Positions 36,950-39,772 of a stretch of DNA of 39,772 bases are shown here, piece by piece. How positions within the stretch are numbered: position 1 is the first letter of the stretch; each line of letters begins with the position of its first letter. The position numbers and the translations under genes were made by a program. This stretch comes from Candidatus Iainarchaeum sp. Its GTDB lineage: Archaea; Iainarchaeota; Iainarchaeia; Iainarchaeales; GCA-2688035. The notes under the pieces were generated by a model. It was not told where the DNA came from, ran no database searches, and worked only from the letters and a program-made list of their open reading frames with translations. The DNA lies in NCBI GenBank assembly GCA_017610245.1, contig JAFCCK010000001.1, forward strand, positions 1-39,772, read 5' to 3'.

Positions 36950-37483
36950 TTAGCGCACACGTTTAACTCTCCTGCATCCTTTTCTATTCATCGGGATTAC
37001 AATGTGTAGTTCGTTGTGCCTGGCCAAGTGCCCTATTACGCTCTGCAATTCCTGGCCATTCAATTCATAGCGGTGTGCTATTGCGCTCTCCGTAATGGTT
37101 GTACCAATAGGCTTGTCCTGCAGCTCGCGGTAAACTTCTGCGTATGCGTGCATCGCTTTGTTCTCGACTTTAAATTTTGTAATAAAGCTTTCCTGTCCTG
37201 GTTGTCCTTTGAAAAAATGTAGCTCGTGGGCCTTGGATGCTTCCTGCATTAGTTCTCTCAAGTAGTTGCTCGAGCGGATTTTAAACTCGGCTTTCAAAAT
37301 AGAAACCGTAACCTGCTGATTCGTTTCAGCAAGCTCTGCAATCCGCTGCAATTTATGTACCTTGCCCGGAGAATTGGAATAAGCTGCCGCTTCCAGCTGC
37401 TTTATTCTTTTCTGTAAGTCAGTTACGATCTTCTGGTTCTCCAGGACTATTGCACTTAATTCTTTCTGCTCAAGTTCTTGCAT
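36950..37483 (-). CDS. Coiled-coil/winged-helix DNA-binding-like protein
   Basis: 177 residues. Residues 1-33 are a leucine-rich coiled coil (ELSAIVLENQKIVTDLQKRI). Then two helix-rich units that look like winged helices: LQRIAELAETNQQVTVSILK with FKIRSSNYLRELMQEASKAH, and YRELQDKPIGTTITESAIAH with LNGQELQSVIGHLARHNELH, ending in a basic tail (RKGCRRVKRVR). A dimeric DNA-binding regulator is the simplest reading. Oddly its coiled-coil codons contain copy e of the dispersed 26-35 bp element. Candidate for the protein that binds the early operators. Confidence 0.65.
   Translation of the reverse strand: MQELEQKELSAIVLENQKIVTDLQKRIKQLEAAAYSNSPGKVHKLQRIAELAETNQQVTVSILKAEFKIRSSNYLRELMQEASKAHELHFFKGQPGQESFITKFKVENKAMHAYAEVYRELQDKPIGTTITESAIAHRYELNGQELQSVIGHLARHNELHIVIPMNRKGCRRVKRVR
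37411..37436 (+). repeat. Dispersed element, copy e (inside a gene)
   Basis: Begins TCTGTAAGTCAGTTACGATC and ends TTCTGG. It matches copy a with two mismatches over 26 bp and copy c over a 19-bp exact block, yet here it codes, on the other strand, for QKIVTDLQ in the coiled coil of the DNA-binding-like protein. Confidence 0.7.
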
Positions 37484-37620
37484 TCTTTCCCACTCCGGAA
37501 TCCTAATTTTATATCTGTAAGACCTCTCTGCTCAGGTAAAATTCTCTTAATCTCTGTTGCGCCTTCTCTCTCTGCCCTTTCGGTCATTTCTTTAATGCTG
37601 ATTGTGCTGTCGAATTTCAT
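37456..37620 (-). CDS. Small early protein, unknown
   Basis: 54 residues from ATG 37620 (GGAGG seven bases upstream); an upstream extension lacks a ribosome site. MKFDSTISIKEMTERAEREG, ATEIKRILPEQRGLTDIKLG, ending in a basic tail that overlaps the next gene by 28 bases. The start overlaps the stop of the DUF2080 gene. No family recognised. Confidence 0.58.
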   Translation of the reverse strand: MKFDSTISIKEMTERAEREGATEIKRILPEQRGLTDIKLGFRSGKECKNLSRKN

Positions 37621-37772
37621 GATTCTGCCTCCAACAAAACTACTGCAATTTTTTTTCCAGCCCAAGATTTTCTCAAATAAACTCTTGACGCCCTTGGTTC
37701 AGGTGAAGCAGTTTTTTTCACCATCTCATAGCCGGCAATTGAAAAAGTTATTTTTCCACACTCACAACTCAT
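37617..37772 (-). CDS. DUF2080-like protein
   Basis: 51 residues from ATG 37772, with AGGAGGGAG upstream. After CxC (MSCECGK) comes the DUF2080 core: FSIAGYEMVKKTASPEPRAS, RVYLRKSWAGKKIAVVLLE. The GYExxxKxxxPxxxSxRVYLxKxWxGKKxxVxLL pattern is typical of this short family, which is almost confined to archaea and their mobile elements and has an AbrB-like swapped-hairpin look. Probably a small DNA-binding protein. Good archaeal marker. Confidence 0.8.
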   Translation of the reverse strand: MSCECGKITFSIAGYEMVKKTASPEPRASRVYLRKSWAGKKIAVVLLEAES

Positions 37773-37991
37773 TCAGCTCCCTCCTTTTTCATTCTTATCT
37801 GTAGTTTCTGTTGGCCCTCTTTTCCATTCAATGAAAGCAACTGAGGAGTAGGGAACCTGATACTCCTTATTTAACTCAAGATCTATAATTTCCAAATCAG
37901 TATTTCCATGATCGTCTATTCGAATAGTTACTTCAACATTCTCAAATTTTGTCTCTGCCTTGTCAAGAAGCATTATTGCTTTAGCCAACAT
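37773..37991 (-). CDS. Small early protein, unknown
   Basis: 72 residues from ATG 37991 (GGGAG upstream), with its stop directly before the DUF2080 start. MLAKAIMLLDKAETKFENVE, VTIRIDDHGNTDLEIIDLEL, NKEYQVPYSSVAFIEWKRG. One helix and a four-strand beta segment; polar C-terminus. No family recognised. Confidence 0.6.
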   Translation of the reverse strand: MLAKAIMLLDKAETKFENVEVTIRIDDHGNTDLEIIDLELNKEYQVPYSSVAFIEWKRGPTETTDKNEKGGS

Positions 37992-37992
37992 C

Positions 37993-38163
37993 TCAACTCC
38001 CTCCTATAGAAACAAATAATTTCGGGGCTTGGTTGTCAGTGAATTTTCTCCTCTCAACCTTAGCAGCCGTTCGATTTGGGTAAGGGCCATGCCAATTTTC
38101 AGCCCCTTGGTTTTCGCGCCAATACCATTCTCCTCTTTGAGGAGACCAATAATAGCCTCTCAT
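37993..38163 (-). CDS. Small aromatic-rich early protein
   Basis: 56 residues from ATG 38163, overlapping the previous stop, with GAGGTGGGAG upstream; TGA at 37995-37993. MRGYYWSPQRGEWYWRENQG, AENWHGPYPNRTAAKVERRK. Six Trp/Tyr pairs in 28 residues suggest a compact WW-like or nucleic-acid stacking surface. The PxR(T/S)AA segment is reminiscent of small single-strand binding or DUF1508-like folds. No family recognised. Confidence 0.62.
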   Translation of the reverse strand: MRGYYWSPQRGEWYWRENQGAENWHGPYPNRTAAKVERRKFTDNQAPKLFVSIGGS

Positions 38164-38483
38164 GCTCCCACCTCGAGAGAATTAAAATTAACGGCTGCCG
38201 GCATCATCCTCTGGCCCATGTTCAACGGCATGGGCAACCTAACTCCGTCTTGTCCGCCGGTCTTACGCCTAGGTGGAATTGTTAAGAAGGTGTCCCCCAC
38301 CTCCTCAAGTTTCGAGGTGAAACAAGCAGAAATATGCCTAGATAGGCATAGTTTTTCCGTAAAATCCGAACTGGGAGCTCCTATTTTTAGCCCCATATCT
38401 GAGAAATCGCTTAGCCCGGAGGAGAACTGCACTCCTGGGTTCGTTTGGTATATCCCATTCTGCTCAAATCCGAACTTTATCAT
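38160..38483 (-). CDS. Early protein, unknown
   Basis: 107 residues from ATG 38483; AGGTG six bases upstream. MIKFGFEQNGIYQTNPGVQF, then GLSDFSDMGLKIGAPSSDFT, CLSRHISACFTSKLEEVGDT, FLTIPPRRKTGGQDGVRLPM. It has few predicted helices and many Gly/Ser/Pro. The stop overlaps the next ATG. No family recognised; composition is less typical than its neighbours but the frame is tightly packed. Confidence 0.55.
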   Translation of the reverse strand: MIKFGFEQNGIYQTNPGVQFSSGLSDFSDMGLKIGAPSSDFTEKLCLSRHISACFTSKLEEVGDTFLTIPPRRKTGGQDGVRLPMPLNMGQRMMPAAVNFNSLEVGA

Positions 38484-38488
38484 TTCTT

Positions 38489-38629
38489 TCACCTATTGCC
38501 TTTAACTAGCCCCAATTCCCTATCTAATGTAGCATAAAGCGGTTCTTGGGGAATTACCTTTTTTCCTTCCAGGTATTTGAAGGCTTTTTCTGAAATCCAT
38601 GTGTTTTTTGTTTTGATTTTTGTTGCCAT
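38489..38629 (-). CDS. First gene of the early operon, small basic protein
   Basis: 46 residues from ATG 38629 to TGA 38491-38489. MATKIKTKNTWISEKAFKYL, EGKKVIPQEPLYATLDRELG. It is the promoter-proximal early gene, 31 bp after a strong TATA box, so its message would start about seven bases before the ATG. Basic N-terminus and WISEKAFKYL helix suggest DNA or protein binding; it could be an autoregulator, though no clear helix-turn-helix is visible. Confidence 0.6.
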   Translation of the reverse strand: MATKIKTKNTWISEKAFKYLEGKKVIPQEPLYATLDRELGLVKGNR

Positions 38630-38637
38630 TTCGAATC

Positions 38638-38657
38638 AGTTATAATACGTTCTAACT
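38638..38657. promoter_or_regulatory. Operator O2, imperfect dyad over the early start site
   Basis: AGTTATAA and TCTAACT-type half-sites face each other (AGTTATAA ... TTCTAACT, one mismatch). It lies between the TATA box and the first early gene, over the predicted transcription start, so a bound protein would block the polymerase. Confidence 0.55.
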
Positions 38658-38659
38658 CA

Positions 38660-38667
38660 TATATAAA
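38660..38667 (-). promoter_or_regulatory. Early promoter TATA box
   Basis: Read on the - strand: CAAGGTTTATATATGAG, with TTTATATA as the box. Start expected about 26 bp downstream, near 38636, giving an almost leaderless message for the gene at 38629. It is the only strong TATA box ahead of the early block. Confidence 0.78.
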
Positions 38668-38693
38668 CCTTGCTGTAATTTTGGTTGGTTAAT

Positions 38694-38715
38694 AAGTTAT
38701 AACCTTTTATAACTT
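38694..38715. promoter_or_regulatory. Operator O1, perfect 9-bp inverted repeat
   Basis: AAGTTATAA, spacer CCTT, TTATAACTT. It lies 27 bp upstream of the early TATA box and shares the half-site AGTTATAA with O2. Two like operators around one TATA box are typical of a viral repressor switch. Confidence 0.7.
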
Positions 38716-38853
38716 TTTCCACTCAGATACTATGACAGGATGTTCACAAAAAACTTTTCAGGAGAGGCCTCGTTTCTGATGCGAAGTTTTCCCATCAGCA
38801 ATTATTGTAAAGGAAATTCTGGCACCGGAAACCTACTCCCCCCCAGAAGCTTC

Positions 38854-38863
38854 TTAAAATACT
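38854..38863 (+). promoter_or_regulatory. Possible TATA box for the integrase transcript
   Basis: TTAAAATACT lies 72 bp before the small ORF at 38935 and about 170 bp before the integrase. It is a weaker match than the - strand boxes, and no BRE-like A-run precedes it. Confidence 0.3.
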
Positions 38864-38934
38864 TAGTCTGTTATTCGTTATTGACGTCTGCAGCCGGACG
38901 TGCTAAGTCCCCTTGGGTCTTCTGGCCGGGGCAG

Positions 38935-39030
38935 ATGGCTAATTCTAAGGAAATCAACCAATTAGTTGATTTTCAATCAACCGAGGATATTTCAAGGTCG
39001 GAGAATAAAATATTATTAAGAGGTGGGTAA
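38935..39030 (+). CDS. 31-residue ORF directly before the integrase
   Basis: ATG 38935 follows CCGGGGCAG and reads MANSKEINQLVDFQSTEDIS, RSENKILLRGG to TAA two bases before the integrase TTG. Composition is protein-like, and its last codons carry the integrase ribosome site, so coupling is likely. The inverted repeat at 38951 lies inside it. An excisionase-like role is imaginable by position only; it is much shorter than known ones. Confidence 0.42.
   Translation: MANSKEINQLVDFQSTEDISRSENKILLRGG
38951..38972. other. Inverted repeat shaped like a recombinase core site (attP candidate)
   Basis: AAATCAAC, spacer CAATTA, GTTGATTT: perfect 8-bp arms around 6 bp, ending 60 bp before the integrase start. 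A third arm copy, AATCAAC (38975-38981), can pair with the same GTTGATT. Tyrosine recombinases use inverted arms around a 6-8 bp crossover, and viral att sites usually lie next to int. A transcription or translation hairpin before int is the alternative. Confidence 0.45.
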
Positions 39031-39032
39031 CA

Positions 39033-39772
39033 TTGAACGAGAACTTAGTTTTAGATACAGTTACTTCTGAGGAATTTCTATACACGCTATCTAGGGAGAA
39101 ACTTAAAAAAATAATGAAAGCCGTCAGGACGGTTAATGAGAGAAAATACACCAGGAGGAAGTTTCCCAAATACCGATATCCGGCCTACAAGGCTATGTCG
39201 CTGGAGAATGTGGACAGGTTTTTTTCCGCATTCTATACCCATGAGTGGCGGTACAAAGTCCTTTTTATGACTCAGGCTTTTTTGGGCTTGCGGATTGGGG
39301 AGGTTGTTAAAATCAACCTCAAAGAGATTGATTTCCAGAATAAGCAGATTAAAATTAAAACTGAAAAGCAGGGCCCTTTTGAGGTCCTGGATTCGATGCA
39401 CCTGCATGAGAAGCTTGATGTTTTACTGGCGGAATATATCCATGAGTACGAAAGGGAGATTATAAAGCATGACGGGTTTATTTTCTTCCCGGAAACTTCC
39501 CGGAGCCACAATCAGTATGTTTCCTCAGACAGGGCCAGGAACATATTCCGCAAAGTGTGTGATCGGATTGGGCTTAATGAATTTTACGGCTACAGGGAAC
39601 CTGCCAGTGATTTGGACAATTGGCAACCAGGGAAATTATACAAGCATACTACCCACTCCCTGAGATATGCCTTTGCGCAATATCTGAGAAAGAGCAATAT
39701 ACCTATAGAAATCAGGAAGCACCTTATGAGGCACCGGTCTCTGAGCTCCCTGCAGATTTATGAAGCTCCACA
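39033..39772 (+). CDS. int: Tyrosine recombinase/integrase, N-terminal and most of catalytic part
   Basis: Starts at TTG 39033 with GAGGTG six bases upstream and continues over the circle junction to base 187 (270 residues in all). Residues 1-80 form a basic arm- or core-binding domain (TRRKFPKYRYPAYKAMSLEN). The catalytic domain opens with TQAFLGLRIGEVVKINL (catalytic Arg), then the beta hairpin IKIKTEKQGPFEVL (Lys region), and HTTHSLRYAFAQYL (His-x-x-Arg) before the junction. This XerC/D-like protein would integrate the circular genome into, and possibly excise it from, the host chromosome. The gene is not split by a tRNA-like sequence, so it is not an SSV-type partitioning integrase on this evidence. 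Confidence 0.95.
   Translation, partial: MNENLVLDTVTSEEFLYTLSREKLKKIMKAVRTVNERKYTRRKFPKYRYPAYKAMSLENVDRFFSAFYTHEWRYKVLFMTQAFLGLRIGEVVKINLKEIDFQNKQIKIKTEKQGPFEVLDSMHLHEKLDVLLAEYIHEYEREIIKHDGFIFFPETSRSHNQYVSSDRARNIFRKVCDRIGLNEFYGYREPASDLDNWQPGKLYKHTTHSLRYAFAQYLRKSNIPIEIRKHLMRHRSLSSLQIYEAP
39659..39772. repeat. Terminal direct repeat (circle closure), right copy
   Basis: Identical to bases 1-114; see the left copy. For counting genes this stretch should be used once. Confidence 0.93.

Noticed and set aside
36718..36960. 80-residue ORF on the - strand
   Set aside because: Overlaps the supported gene start at 36752 with its ribosome site, runs through all hairpins, and has a composition unlike its neighbours.
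38740..39030. 96-residue + strand ORF before int
   Set aside because: The first 65 codons run through inverted repeats and a CCCCCCC run without a ribosome site. Only the last 31 codons, with their own start, are kept as a weak candidate.
1..39772. CRISPR arrays, insertion sequences, rRNA genes
   Set aside because: No regularly spaced short repeats with unique spacers, no transposase or terminal inverted repeats, and no rRNA-like sequence were seen.

Overview
The window is one complete circular genome of 39,658 bp read slightly past its start: bases 1-114 recur exactly at 39659-39772, and the integrase gene runs without a break across that junction. It is best read as a temperate tailed virus (Caudoviricetes-like, HK97-fold capsid, siphovirus-type long non-contractile tail) of an archaeon. 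Virus evidence: small and large terminase, a portal-MuF fusion, DUF2213-type prohead protease, scaffold-like protein, decoration protein, encapsulin-like HK97 major capsid protein, connector and terminator proteins, tail tube, a G/GT frameshift pair, tape measure, distal tail and hub proteins. Archaeal evidence: several promoters have a BRE-like A-run plus TATA box (CTATATTA, TTTATATA) at the archaeal distance from the start codon; there is a single-domain TRAM protein and a DUF2080 protein; the lipoprotein has an archaeal-style lipobox; no sigma70-type promoter stood out. The exact host lineage cannot be fixed from sequence alone; a euryarchaeon or DPANN archaeon is my inference.

Layout. Only the integrase, a tiny ORF before it and a lipoprotein (38935 -> junction -> 739) lie on the + strand; everything else is on the - strand and reads from right to left. 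The control region 38630-39032 has the early TATA box flanked by two dyad operators, and on the other side the integrase leader with an inverted repeat shaped like a tyrosine-recombinase core site. The early/middle block (38629 down to about 28177) is a tightly overlapping run of small genes: zinc-ribbon mini-proteins, nuclease-like proteins, a HAD phosphatase, a HerA-like ATPase with two winged helices, TRAM, ASCH-like, DUF1508 and coiled-coil proteins. A 197-nt non-coding structured segment (36753-36949) interrupts it. Then come ParB-methyltransferase, TerS, TerL and, behind its own TATA box, portal-MuF.

Unusually, a roughly 8.6-kb fibre/baseplate module (22964-14384) sits between portal and protease. 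It holds a BppU-like protein, a LAGLIDADG homing endonuclease, three tandem paralogous jelly-roll-like proteins, and two proteins with 36 and 18 copies of a 14-15 residue repeat of the type TKTFxADAxL. Two further TATA boxes then drive protease, and another drives scaffold, decoration, capsid, connectors and tail genes down to a hub protein with a C-terminal propeller-like domain and three small membrane proteins that could be the lysis set. The + and - transcripts converge at 740-916, a gene-free stretch with three copies of a dispersed 26-35 bp element; further copies lie at 13.5 kb and 37.4 kb.

No DNA polymerase, primase, replicative helicase or initiator was recognised, so replication probably relies on the host plus unrecognised early proteins. 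The strongest candidates for undescribed biology are the dispersed element family, the structured RNA at 36.8 kb with a perfect tRNA-type T-arm, the shared repeat family across tail proteins, the two conserved promoter/leader types, and the chains of tiny coupled ORFs.
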